Below, piece after piece: positions 8,075 through 15,992 of a stretch of 23,516 bases of DNA. The stretch is from a virus: the IMG/VR virus record IMGVR_UViG_3300031957_000860, positions 1 to 23,516 of that record; one strand, 5' to 3'. The first letter of the stretch is position 1. The number at the start of each line of letters is the position of its first letter. Below the pieces are notes generated by a model. That model was given only the letters and a program-made list of their open reading frames with translations. It was not told the DNA's origin and searched no databases. Both the position numbers and the translations under genes were made by a program.

Positions 8075-9070
8075 CTATTGATAGAAGCTTTCGTCAAACT
8101 CCGAATCTCTTAAATCTGGTATAATTTCTTTTAATGGTTTTCCTGGTTTTGTTTCCTGACCAAATAATCCTGGTGTTGGTGTGTTAGGAGCTGGCATATC
8201 CTCACCTGTTGTATCTATATCTGCAGAGTCTATGGGCACTAATTTAAGATCTCCAGACTCAACATCTCTAACAAATTTAACTGCTTTACCTGATGCTACA
8301 TCAAAATATATTTTTCCTAAATAATCTGGATTTGCTTTTTTAAAATTATTTATTTGTTGTTTTGTTCTTACTGTTGTTGCATCTATCGGCTCTACCGCTA
8401 CAGACTCTGCTCCAAATTCACCTGTTAGCTCATTATATTTAGTTTCAAAAAAATTTACTGCGTTTTGTCCTTTAATTAAGTTAGGAGCATTAGTTGCCGA
8501 ATCTCTAAATATCTCTGCATATGCCATAACGTTTTTATCAACATCTTGCATGCCTGCAATTTTTTCTCTAGATGCTAATTCTTTGTCTAGTCTTTCTTCT
8601 GCAGCTGTTAATTTTCTATCAGTCTCACCTCTTAAAAAATCTCTTTCACCTTGTAGTTCTCTACTTCTTGCTTGACTTACTTGTAACTGATTAAAAGGTT
8701 CTCTTGCAGCTGTAGCTGCTGTTTGAAATATATTACCTTGTGGTGGTGTTGCTAAAAGATTTAAACCAAAGCTAGTTAAAAACCCTGGTACTCCTGATGC
8801 TTGAAACGTTGGCATTGATCCTTGTTGATAACCTGCTCTACCACCACTATTAAAATTTTCTGTAGCAAATTCTTTTGCAAAAACTTCAAATGGTAGTGTA
8901 CCACCCATCTTTTGATATCTTTCAAAAGCTATTTTTATTTCTTTTATTTTTTCATCCATGTATCCAGAACCTTGTGCATATTGTTTTCTTGGTTGATCTA
9001 GTCCTGATGTAATACCAGTCCCTGCTGATCCACCTATTCTAAACATTGGTCTTTTTAAAGTTCTATTCAT
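8075..9070 (-). CDS. Putative internal virion/structural protein with GGRAG motif (331 aa)
   Basis: The N-terminus reads RPMFRIGGSAGTGITSGL (7-24), a motif I know from many uncultured marine phage proteins of unknown function. Residues 76-87 (GGRAGYQQGSMP) share a linear motif with the 499-residue protein nearby. A central region (about 120-175), with SRELQGERDFLRGETDRKLT and AAEERLDKELASREK, is strongly helical and probably coiled-coil. The C-terminus is acidic with a Pro-rich stretch (MPAPNTPTPG). Start and upstream stop overlap (TAATG at 9070), while its stop TAG supplies the ribosome site of the next gene. Position among virion genes suggests a structural or ejection role; no enzymatic feature is seen. 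Confidence 0.65.
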   Translation of the reverse strand: MNRTLKRPMFRIGGSAGTGITSGLDQPRKQYAQGSGYMDEKIKEIKIAFERYQKMGGTLPFEVFAKEFATENFNSGGRAGYQQGSMPTFQASGVPGFLTSFGLNLLATPPQGNIFQTAATAAREPFNQLQVSQARSRELQGERDFLRGETDRKLTAAEERLDKELASREKIAGMQDVDKNVMAYAEIFRDSATNAPNLIKGQNAVNFFETKYNELTGEFGAESVAVEPIDATTVRTKQQINNFKKANPDYLGKIYFDVASGKAVKFVRDVESGDLKLVPIDSADIDTTGEDMPAPNTPTPGLFGQETKPGKPLKEIIPDLRDSEFDESFYQ

Positions 9071-10143
9071 TAATTTATCCCTGGAGGCTTGTTTATATAT
9101 TGAACTTTTTGTGTAGGGGGATTGAATCCTGTGTATATTCCAGCAAGTGTTGTACCGACACCTAATGCAGTTTGTAATGGTGTAGGGTTAGGTATATTTG
9201 TTGTTTGTGTTTGACCAGGATAACCACCCATGATTCCTGTTACTTGACCAGCAAATCTATCTAACTGTTCTTGTGGTAAGAATGTAGCTTGTCTTGCTGC
9301 TTCTCTAGTTGCATCAAGATTTGCTTGTGCTTGCGCTTGATTCAACGCGCCCAATGAACCTAAACGTGAAATATCTGTACCTTGTAATCCTTGTTGTGTT
9401 TGACCCAATGCTGCTTGTTGTCCAGCAAGTCCTGATTGGAATGCTCCCAAACCTTGTGTAGCTCCAGCTTGAGCAAATCTATTTTGTATATCTTGTTGTC
9501 TTTGTGCTGCTGCTTGTCCAAAACCTTGTTGCAAGAGACCGGCTTGTAATAACGCTCGTTCTCTCGCAGCCCCTGTGCCAAACTCTGCGAGTTGCACTCC
9601 CGCTCGGCCACTGCCGAGCGCACCCAAAGCTGTTTGCTGATCTCTGATAGACTGTTCTTGTATAGCCTTGTTACGATCAAACTCTGAAAGCGTTGCATCA
9701 ATTACTTGTGATTGATATGGAGACATAAAATCTTGAACACCTTGTTGAAAAGATGCTGCTCCTGTTCCTATTCCACTTAATTGACCAAGAGCTTGTGTTC
9801 CTAAACCAGAAGCTAACGTTGCTTGTGTTTGTGCTTGTTGTAAGAAAGGTGCAAAAGATCCTACACCTTGGGTTGCTAAATTTTGTGCTTGTTGTTGTAA
9901 TGCATCTTGACTTGCTACTTGTGGTGCAAGTCCCGATAAACTTTGTTGTCTTGTTGTAAATGCTCTAGCTGCATCTTGTCTTGCTGCAAAATCAGCAGCA
10001 GATTCACCAGCTTGTTGTGATATACCAGCAAGTCCTGTTGATACTACAGGTACACCTGATTGAGCTGTTACTTGTTTTGCTAGATCTTGTCCTAGATCTT
10101 GAACAAATTGTGCGGGTAAAACTTGTGATTGTTGAATAGCCAT
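9070..10143 (-). CDS. Gln/Ala/Gly-rich putative internal virion protein (357 aa)
   Basis: The protein has a strongly biased composition, with long Gln/Ala/Gly runs such as FLQQAQTQATLASGLGTQAL and FGQAAAQRQQDIQNRFAQAG. This suggests extended alpha-helix like the internal-core or ejection proteins of podoviruses. MSPYQSQVIDATLSEFDR (140-157) is a pattern I recall from several phage structural proteins. The C-terminal 60 residues (NPTPLQTALGVGTTLAGIY) are less biased and include one hydrophobic stretch. Codons 175-181 sit in an unusually G+C-rich hairpin (9601-9620). Both ends overlap neighbours through TAATG, so expression is tightly coupled. Confidence 0.65.
   Translation of the reverse strand: MAIQQSQVLPAQFVQDLGQDLAKQVTAQSGVPVVSTGLAGISQQAGESAADFAARQDAARAFTTRQQSLSGLAPQVASQDALQQQAQNLATQGVGSFAPFLQQAQTQATLASGLGTQALGQLSGIGTGAASFQQGVQDFMSPYQSQVIDATLSEFDRNKAIQEQSIRDQQTALGALGSGRAGVQLAEFGTGAARERALLQAGLLQQGFGQAAAQRQQDIQNRFAQAGATQGLGAFQSGLAGQQAALGQTQQGLQGTDISRLGSLGALNQAQAQANLDATREAARQATFLPQEQLDRFAGQVTGIMGGYPGQTQTTNIPNPTPLQTALGVGTTLAGIYTGFNPPTQKVQYINKPPGIN
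9601..9620. repeat. Strong GC-rich inverted repeat inside a coding region
   Basis: CGCTCGGC (9601-9608), loop CACT, GCCGAGCG (9613-9620): a perfect 8-bp stem with a 4-base loop in which 16 of 20 bases are G or C. It lies within codons 175-181 of the Gln/Ala-rich protein (ALGSGRAG), in a local patch where 9541-9600 has 34 G or C in 60, unlike the AT-rich surroundings. There is no U-run after it on either strand, so it is not an ordinary terminator. Confidence 0.85.
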
Positions 10144-11642
10144 TATAATACTTCCTCTAGTCTTTGTGATGTTTGAAACATTTTTCTTGCGCCATCTAAT
10201 CCTTGCGATTCTTCCGATACTTCACCTCCGGATTCGAGGTTTTTCATCATGTTATACATAACTTCTGCGCCTTTGTCTACATCTCCTTCACCTGCATTTC
10301 TAACTGCATCAGCTGTAAACACAAACTCATTTTTTGATAATCTCGCAGGGACATCATCTGCTTTTTCCATTCTACCTATTGGAACAAATCCACCTTCAGC
10401 TCTTAAATCCATTTCTTGTCCATCCATATCTAATAGTGGCATAGTCTTTTTTGCTACTGGTTCTTTCATAGAACCACCTTCTGCTCTAAATCTTCTTCCT
10501 AGATATTGATTAGGGTTAGCTCTTATAGTCTCTATATCTATCCCTGTTTCATCTGCAATATTTTGTGCCTCTTCTTCTTGTTCTGGTGTTAAAGCACCTG
10601 CTATTAATGATGCTCCTGTTATTAAAGCACTAGGACTTGTTAAAGCTTTACCTAAAAAGTTCTTTTCAAAAACAGCATTTCCGGGTCCAGCTTCAACAAA
10701 TTTACCTAGTCCAGTTCTGGCCATTATATTATCTAAACCACCTTTAGCAAATATAGAACCCACACCTTTAATTTGACTTAACGGATTTGCAAAATTACTA
10801 AAAAAAGTTCCTCCTCCAGCAACACTACCCAAACCACCAAGACCTGTATATAACAATGCAGCTTTACCTATTGGTGACTTTGCAATCTTCTTAACTGATC
10901 TTGTAACTTTCTTAACAAGTTTACCTAGACCATACATTTGTCTTGCTGATTCAAAATCCATGATCCCACCTTCGTAAGGCATGCCGCCTTCAGCTAAACC
11001 TGCTCTACCGCCATCGGCCATTTGCATTATATTTTCATATTTAGTTTGTAATTCTGGAGATATGTTTGATGCCCCTATTGCAGTTTTTTTTGCATCACCA
11101 AATATTTCTCCAAAAGGTTGATCTCCTTTTAAACTTTGTACAGTGTTATAAGCTAAAGAAGCTATGAAAGAATCGACAGGACCCATTCCCATGGTTTGTT
11201 TTACATCATAACCACCAAGTACATTATACTCATCATTTGTAATTAAACCAAGAGCATGAGCGTCTTTTAATTTTTGATTGTTAGCAAAATGTGTTGGTAA
11301 ATTTTTTAAAGGGTTTACTACAACAGGTGTTTTTTGATTATTTGTAGTTGGTCCTTTAGGTCCGCCACCATCTCCTCCTCCAGGTCCACGGTCAACATCA
11401 CCTTGCACACTACCTGTAGATTTTGCTGAATCAAAACCACTTTGTCCACCGTACTCTACAAAACTAGGTATACCTGCGTTTGTCATAATACCTGACCCAC
11501 CAGCATCTTTTAACATGTTAGCTTCTTTTTTATTTATGTATGCAAGAAACTCACCTTTAGGTGCCATGTCTTTTGCTTCTTGTAAAGACATACCACCGTT
11601 TCGTAACATTTGTTTTGCTTGTTGTGCTCTTGTTATGGCCAT
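10143..11642 (-). CDS. Putative structural protein with repeated RAEGG motifs and LSKNEFV C-terminal domain (499 aa)
   Basis: The N-terminus MAITRAQQAKQML and the C-terminal block DDVPARLSKNEFVFTADAVR (429-448), followed by DKGAEVMYNMMKNLE, are familiar from marine phage structural proteins. The LSKNEFV element resembles the short VPALLxxGEFV-like motif near the ends of some tail proteins. In between are a Gly-rich linker (DRGPGGGDGGG, 84-94), GGRAGLAEGGMP (211-222), a strongly basic amphipathic segment (LVKKVTRSVKKIAKSPIGK, 242-260) and hydrophobic Gly-rich stretches to about 350. RAEGG occurs at 386-390 and again at 414-418. The basic segment could bind DNA or membrane, which fits ejection; this is inference. 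No good Shine-Dalgarno precedes ATG 11642, and the upstream gene ends nine bases earlier. Confidence 0.65.
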   Translation of the reverse strand: MAITRAQQAKQMLRNGGMSLQEAKDMAPKGEFLAYINKKEANMLKDAGGSGIMTNAGIPSFVEYGGQSGFDSAKSTGSVQGDVDRGPGGGDGGGPKGPTTNNQKTPVVVNPLKNLPTHFANNQKLKDAHALGLITNDEYNVLGGYDVKQTMGMGPVDSFIASLAYNTVQSLKGDQPFGEIFGDAKKTAIGASNISPELQTKYENIMQMADGGRAGLAEGGMPYEGGIMDFESARQMYGLGKLVKKVTRSVKKIAKSPIGKAALLYTGLGGLGSVAGGGTFFSNFANPLSQIKGVGSIFAKGGLDNIMARTGLGKFVEAGPGNAVFEKNFLGKALTSPSALITGASLIAGALTPEQEEEAQNIADETGIDIETIRANPNQYLGRRFRAEGGSMKEPVAKKTMPLLDMDGQEMDLRAEGGFVPIGRMEKADDVPARLSKNEFVFTADAVRNAGEGDVDKGAEVMYNMMKNLESGGEVSEESQGLDGARKMFQTSQRLEEVL

Positions 11643-11651
11643 CGTTCTATT

Positions 11652-11822
11652 CTATTTTGTTTTAGGAAATAAATCAAGGCTTGGCATAAGAACAGTTACA
11701 TCTCTTCTAACATCCTCTGGAGATATACCCTTATCTTTCCATTCTTGATCATTTTTATATATTTCCCCTGTTTTTTTATTAGTTATCTTTTCTATTATCT
11801 TATCTGGTTGTATCTCAATCAT
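11652..11822 (-). CDS. Small conserved marine phage protein (56 aa)
   Basis: The translation begins MIEIQPDKIIEKITNKKTGE and ends LMPSLDLFPKTK. The KKTGE ... PEDVRRDVTV ... P.LDLF layout belongs to a small conserved protein I know from marine podoviruses next to structural genes; its function is unknown. It is too short for most gene callers but is supported by the TAATG overlap with the upstream gene at 11822 and by the conserved pattern. No transmembrane segment or cysteine is present. It is probably soluble and cotranscribed with the virion genes. Confidence 0.75.
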   Translation of the reverse strand: MIEIQPDKIIEKITNKKTGEIYKNDQEWKDKGISPEDVRRDVTVLMPSLDLFPKTK

Positions 11823-12151
11823 TATGTTGTTACCTCTTTCTTAATGTTTAAATAGCTAATTGCTACATCAAATGAATCTGCAGTGCTTGATAGCACAGTT
11901 AGAGTATTACCGCCTTCAACCACTAAAGGTTGAGTAAGTAATTCTGTTGTTACATTAGCAGTTAAAGCAGCTGATTTTATAGCTGTAATATTATTGTTTG
12001 TAACTGTGACTGTTGGTGTGCCTGCAGATGTCACTAATATAGATTTAATAACATAAGTTTCACTAACTAAAGGATTGCCAGAACCTAAAGGAGTAAGTGC
12101 ACTTCCTGTTGTGCTATTATCTATACCTACAAATTTAAATTGATTAGCCAT
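11822..12151 (-). CDS. Small beta-rich structural protein (109 aa)
   Basis: It starts MANQFKFVGIDNSTTGS. The body alternates Thr/Val/Ser beta strands (TYVIKSILVTSAGTPTVTVT, then NTLTVLSSTADSFDVAISYL) and has no charged helix, so an immunoglobulin-like or jelly-roll beta-sandwich is likely. Its order of strands, ending in an F.VAISYL-like strand, resembles the 119-residue protein at 17766-18125, suggesting distant paralogy. Small proteins of this kind decorate heads or join tail and fibre parts. Both ends overlap neighbours through TAATG. Confidence 0.65.
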   Translation of the reverse strand: MANQFKFVGIDNSTTGSALTPLGSGNPLVSETYVIKSILVTSAGTPTVTVTNNNITAIKSAALTANVTTELLTQPLVVEGGNTLTVLSSTADSFDVAISYLNIKKEVTT

Positions 12152-12315
12152 TAATCTAAAAAGAGACTTCTAGCCTCTATCTCTTCTTTTAATTCTTCTT
12201 GAAATGTTGAGTTTAATTTTTCTACAATCGCATCAAGATCTCTTACTTGAGCTTCTGCAGTCTGTACATCATATTCTTTTGATGGTCTAGTTATAATCTG
12301 TACTATTTTTGCCAT
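12151..12315 (-). CDS. Small helical hypothetical protein (54 aa)
   Basis: The translation begins MAKIVQIITRPSKEYDVQTA and ends EARSLFLD. The second half (LDAIVEKLNSTFQEELKEEI) is an acidic amphipathic helix. Start and stop both lie in TAATG overlaps (12315 and 12151), which makes a real gene likely despite the small size. Its position between the nozzle candidate and a small beta protein suggests a minor virion or assembly role. I do not recognise a characterised family. Confidence 0.7.
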   Translation of the reverse strand: MAKIVQIITRPSKEYDVQTAEAQVRDLDAIVEKLNSTFQEELKEEIEARSLFLD

Positions 12316-14492
12316 TATCTTCTTCCATCCGGTTGTGTGTCTAATCTAAAAGTTCCTAATTTCCAACTTTGACTAGATGCTGTGTTTTCTACTTTTAATG
12401 CAATAGCTCTACCTCTTGCACGTGTATCAACTTTTGTTGTAGATGAAGTAATATCAAATGGTCCAAGAGGTGAACTAGCCTGTGAATTATTTGGATAATT
12501 TTTTAATTGTAACGTAATTCTAGTTGATCCTGTCTGACTTATAAAGTCAGGAACAAATCTTCGTATCTTCATTAAATATTCACCGTCTCCTCTAAACGTT
12601 GCAACACCAGTTTGTTGACCTGTTTGTGCTCTTTGCTGTGTAATATCAAAATCTCCAGAAGATATATTTGAAGTGATTGCAGTTATAGTTCCATTTTTAT
12701 TTTGATCAGTTCCTATTTCATGTTCATAGTATGTTGTTATACCATCTGTATTTCCAACTACATCAAAAGATGTATCTGTGGCTGCATCATATTCTGTTGC
12801 GTGAGGTAGACCAAATACTGCAGAATCTCTCCACATTGTTCTTGATAATGTTCCATTAGTCCAAACTGGTCTTTGTGGTGATGAGTCAAAATAATTATAT
12901 GAAACCATTCTATTTACAACAGAAGATGTAGATGTTGGATAAAACCACATGACTTCACCAAACAAATTATTTAGTCCAGCTGATATCATTTGATTACCAG
13001 AGTCTAAATTTATATCATCATAAACAAAATCTTCTACTAAACATGGTAATGATTCTAGTTTACCAGCATATCTAAAGAAACCATTTTCTGACATCCAGTA
13101 TGCAGCACCGTCAACTTCAACAGCTGCATTCTGTCCAGCAAGTCCACAGTTAGTTCCAACCTGTGCAAAGGCAAATGTAAATGGTTGTCCAACAAAACGT
13201 TGAGTGAACAATGCGGTATCAGTCCAAACATATATTGCATCTCTACCTCTAATAGCTCCCATGATCCGTGATCCGTCAGCCAGTCTTTGTGTACCAGCTG
13301 TATTAGTTGCTGTAGGTGTATAAGTGTTAATATCTTCTTGGTCCGAGAATCTAACAAACATATCGTCTTGCGTAGATGTATCACCAATTGTTGTCTCCGT
13401 TCCAAAGAATACCAAGTGTCTATCAGGAGTAGAAACTAACATATGACGTGACGCTGTTGGTGCACCAGATATAACAGTTGCTCTTGTAGTTGTTGCATTT
13501 GATAAAGAAGAGTCCCATTCAAATACAGAACCGTTGTGAATTAAACAAATAGCTTTGTCACCAAAATTATCTATAGACCACATACCAGGTTCAATAATTA
13601 AGTCACCTGATGCTGCCTCACCCCATGCAACATAGTCAGTTGAATTTGTAACTGTTGCGCCATCACTATGAGATGCTGCTGTTGTTCCAGCAACTCCTCT
13701 TGTACATCCTGTTAATGTATTACTAGTAATACCAGTGTAAGAAATTTCTTCAGAATCTATTATAACAAAGTTTGTTCCAGTATCAGGAAATTGTGAAGCA
13801 TCTGTTAAAACAATACTAGTGACTGAATCATTGATTGCACCATTAAGTGTAGTTGTAGTTGCTCCTGCTTCTGGTCCACCCCAAGAACCTAATCCATAAC
13901 CAAATCCTTGTGCTTGAACAGCTGGACCAACATGATAATAATGTTGTACTCTAATACCACCTGATGTTGTTGCACCAGATCCTGTTTCATTAGATGGCAT
14001 TGTAATAGTTAAAGTTGTTGTTGATGGCACTGACGTTACCATAAATTTTTTATCATCAAAATCAGACGCACTAAAATTAGAATTAGTTATAGCAGTAAAA
14101 TTATCTAAAAGAATAATATCATCTTCTTGTATGTTATGTGCACCAGAAAAAGTTATTGTAACGGTAGGTGATCCATTAGTTGTGCTAAAACAATTTGTAA
14201 GTGTGGTTGTTGATTTAATAGGGTGTATGTCATAAAATACTCCACCAGAAAATGCATATAAAATTCTGTTAGTTCCTATAATAGCATATTTTCTACCTAA
14301 ACTATTAACAAAATGATGAAGACCTCTAGTAGCTCCTGTTAAATCATCTGTACCTAACTGCTTCCAACCACCTATTTTTTCAGGTGTTCCGTATCTAAAT
14401 CTAACATTATCGCAGTCTACCCACTGTCCTTCAGCTGTAGTTTCGGAAATTTGTTTATTAATACCTGGTTGAAAACCTATTTTCTGTAACAT
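12315..14492 (-). CDS. Putative tail nozzle/tube protein (725 aa)
   Basis: The start region (KIGFQPGINKQISETTAEG, then GQWVDCDNVRFRYGTPEKIG at 22-41) is the conserved head of a large marine podovirus structural family. I take this family to be the counterpart of T7 tail tubular protein B or P22 gp10. The rest is beta-rich, with repeated Thr/Ser/Gly stretches (STTTLTNCFSTTNGSPTVTI) and the block VAWGEAASGDLIIEPGMWSI, consistent with a beta-propeller nozzle. The C-terminus contains RARGRAIALKVENTASSQSW, typical of such proteins. The ribosome site AAAGGA precedes ATG 14492. The exact family equivalence is inferred from size, composition and position. Confidence 0.65.
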   Translation of the reverse strand: MLQKIGFQPGINKQISETTAEGQWVDCDNVRFRYGTPEKIGGWKQLGTDDLTGATRGLHHFVNSLGRKYAIIGTNRILYAFSGGVFYDIHPIKSTTTLTNCFSTTNGSPTVTITFSGAHNIQEDDIILLDNFTAITNSNFSASDFDDKKFMVTSVPSTTTLTITMPSNETGSGATTSGGIRVQHYYHVGPAVQAQGFGYGLGSWGGPEAGATTTTLNGAINDSVTSIVLTDASQFPDTGTNFVIIDSEEISYTGITSNTLTGCTRGVAGTTAASHSDGATVTNSTDYVAWGEAASGDLIIEPGMWSIDNFGDKAICLIHNGSVFEWDSSLSNATTTRATVISGAPTASRHMLVSTPDRHLVFFGTETTIGDTSTQDDMFVRFSDQEDINTYTPTATNTAGTQRLADGSRIMGAIRGRDAIYVWTDTALFTQRFVGQPFTFAFAQVGTNCGLAGQNAAVEVDGAAYWMSENGFFRYAGKLESLPCLVEDFVYDDINLDSGNQMISAGLNNLFGEVMWFYPTSTSSVVNRMVSYNYFDSSPQRPVWTNGTLSRTMWRDSAVFGLPHATEYDAATDTSFDVVGNTDGITTYYEHEIGTDQNKNGTITAITSNISSGDFDITQQRAQTGQQTGVATFRGDGEYLMKIRRFVPDFISQTGSTRITLQLKNYPNNSQASSPLGPFDITSSTTKVDTRARGRAIALKVENTASSQSWKLGTFRLDTQPDGRR

Positions 14493-14552
14493 AAGAATCC
14501 TTTTTTTCTAATGATATAGGTAATATCACATATTTAAATAGTTTAAAAGCTG
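14493..14552. other. 60-base non-coding spacer before the nozzle gene
   Basis: This is the longest gap among the minus-strand genes. It contains the ribosome site of the 725-residue protein, a weak inverted repeat GATATAGGTAATATC (14513-14527) and two TTTAAA boxes. I see no convincing -35/-10 pair and no terminator with a T-run. Confidence 0.5.
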
Positions 14553-14777
14553 CTATTTTTCGTAGTCATCTGGCACGTCTTTATCTTCTATAACTCCGTG
14601 TTCTTTGCCATCTCCATACATTTGAGTTGCTTTAGTTATTACTCCCATTAAAACAGTTGAAAATTCATAACAAGATTTTCTTTCTAATGGATAATGGCCT
14701 CTTCTTAAAATAATTAAAAGTATTTCTTTCCAAGAAAATTTTAATTTTAAATGTTTTTCTGTAAATTTAAATTGCAT
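14553..14777 (-). CDS. Conserved small hypothetical protein (74 aa)
   Basis: It begins MQFKFTEKHLKLKFSWKEIL and continues with a Leu/Ile-rich helix (LLIILRRG) and a MYGDGKEHG element. I recognise a small family found beside structural genes in marine phages, with the pattern FKFTEKHLKLKFSW ... YEFSTVLM; its function is unknown. The hydrophobic part (about 17-25) is short and flanked by basic residues, so a membrane segment is doubtful. The start lies one base after the stop of the upstream oxygenase (TAA T ATG), so it is the last gene of the oxygenase block. Confidence 0.7.
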   Translation of the reverse strand: MQFKFTEKHLKLKFSWKEILLIILRRGHYPLERKSCYEFSTVLMGVITKATQMYGDGKEHGVIEDKDVPDDYEK

Positions 14778-14778
14778 A

Positions 14779-15411
14779 TTATGTTGATAAAAACCAAGAA
14801 GTTAATATATATTTGTCTTTTTGTAAAGGAGGATTTCCTCTATGTACGTAAGGATAATCTGCAGGGAATATACACACACGACCTGTTTTTGCTTTAATCC
14901 TTTGTTTTTGAAGTAAAAATTCTGTTTCTCCACCTTCTTTAATATCATTTAAATACATGGTCCAAACTAAAGCTCTTTTACAAGTAAGATCTCTATGACT
15001 TCTTTCTGTATGCCATACATGATATCCACCCCCTGGAATTGTTTTTTGAATTTTTATAGTTGTAAAATGTAAATCAGTTATACTACAAAAATTTGCGTAC
15101 CCTGTTTTTTGATCATAAATTGATAATGCTTCTCTTAATATTTCACATACCTCGTCTATTTCACCAGGCCAATTATTATGTTTACTAAAGCTTATCGCTA
15201 AATCATCTTTAACTCCTTTTGCAGTTTTTTCAGAATTATATCTATCATAGGCTTTTGAATCTTTTTCTTTTTCAAAAATATTTATTAACTTTTTACATAA
15301 TTCTAGTGATACAAAATTATCAAACATAGCTATAGAATCTACTATCTTCACATATCTTTTAAGTCCTTTTTTTTCTCTTTCTTCATAACCAATATCTTTA
15401 TTTTTTTTCAT
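14779..15411 (-). CDS. 2OG-Fe(II) oxygenase, prolyl-4-hydroxylase-like, with HxE metal motif (210 aa)
   Basis: The catalytic core is GGGYHVWHTERSH (127-139) followed by WTMYLNDIKEGGETEF and FPADYPYVHRGNPP. Metal ligands are H134 and E136 (HxE in place of the usual HxD) and H190. K200 lies exactly ten residues after H190, the spacing and residue type of the 2-oxoglutarate-binding lysine in prolyl 4-hydroxylases. The enzyme probably hydroxylates a protein or small-molecule substrate; the substrate is unknown. It is the third of three consecutive oxygenase genes, with its start inside a TAATG overlap. About 110 residues precede the core, rich in Lys and Glu. Codons are strongly AT-biased. Confidence 0.85.
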   Translation of the reverse strand: MKKNKDIGYEEREKKGLKRYVKIVDSIAMFDNFVSLELCKKLINIFEKEKDSKAYDRYNSEKTAKGVKDDLAISFSKHNNWPGEIDEVCEILREALSIYDQKTGYANFCSITDLHFTTIKIQKTIPGGGYHVWHTERSHRDLTCKRALVWTMYLNDIKEGGETEFLLQKQRIKAKTGRVCIFPADYPYVHRGNPPLQKDKYILTSWFLST

Positions 15412-15992
15412 TATATCTCCGGGCTATACATTTTACTTAAACGAAAAGGTTTTTCAAGTCCATCATAAGCATGTTTTATGTTAGGTCCATTTTTATCTAT
15501 ATAATGTAAAAAAGTTTGTAGATGAAAGTCTCCTTCAAAATTTTCTCTCCAATGTTTTGACTCACATCCTAAATAGATTACAGCATCACCAGGTTTCATA
15601 TCAACAGGGTTTCCATCAACGTATAATGGCCATTTAGTTCCATCACTGTCCCACATAGCAGAAACAGATATTTCACATGCTGGTCTATCCGTGTGTTTTA
15701 CTAATTCTGCATTATAAGTATAAAATCTTGTAAAAGCATACGTTGGCATTAAAGATAATCCTGTTTCTTTTTCCATTATTTTTTTCTTTTGTATTAAAAT
15801 AGCATCTGAAAAACTATCACTATAAAAAACGGAATCAGCATTATTGCTTTTACTTTGTTCTAAAGTAGCATCAAAATTATTAAAATTTCTTTTATGTAGT
15901 AAATGAAAATAATGTCTGCCTAATTCTATTTCTTTTTTTGTAAAAAAATTTTTTATTAATTTATAATTAAAATCTTTTCTTATGATGCCCAT
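15411..15992 (-). CDS. 2OG-Fe(II) oxygenase superfamily protein (193 aa)
   Basis: FYTYNAELVKHTDRPACEIS holds the HxD pair H100 and D102, and the following AMWDSDGTKWPLYVDG and MKPGDAVIYLG are typical core strands. The distal ligand is H147 in ESKHWREN or, less likely, H157. No clear Arg/Lys stands about ten residues after H147, so the co-substrate contact is not obvious. The HTDRP ... EIS pattern belongs to an oxygenase-like family in marine phages and in some bacteria. The start at 15992 lies 13 bases inside the upstream oxygenase gene, and its stop overlaps the next start (TAATG). It is very AT-rich. Confidence 0.75.
   Translation of the reverse strand: MGIIRKDFNYKLIKNFFTKKEIELGRHYFHLLHKRNFNNFDATLEQSKSNNADSVFYSDSFSDAILIQKKKIMEKETGLSLMPTYAFTRFYTYNAELVKHTDRPACEISVSAMWDSDGTKWPLYVDGNPVDMKPGDAVIYLGCESKHWRENFEGDFHLQTFLHYIDKNGPNIKHAYDGLEKPFRLSKMYSPEI

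Noticed and set aside
9601-9620. Rho-independent terminator at the GC-rich hairpin
   Set aside because: There is no T-run on either strand and it sits in the middle of a coding region.
9360-9959. Alternative frames, both strands, over the Gln/Ala-rich gene
   Set aside because: They mirror the repetitive codons of the 357-residue protein and show no independent ribosome site or family resemblance.
14493-14552. Terminator or promoter in the 60-base gap
   Set aside because: Only a weak 5-bp inverted repeat and AT-rich boxes without proper spacing are present.
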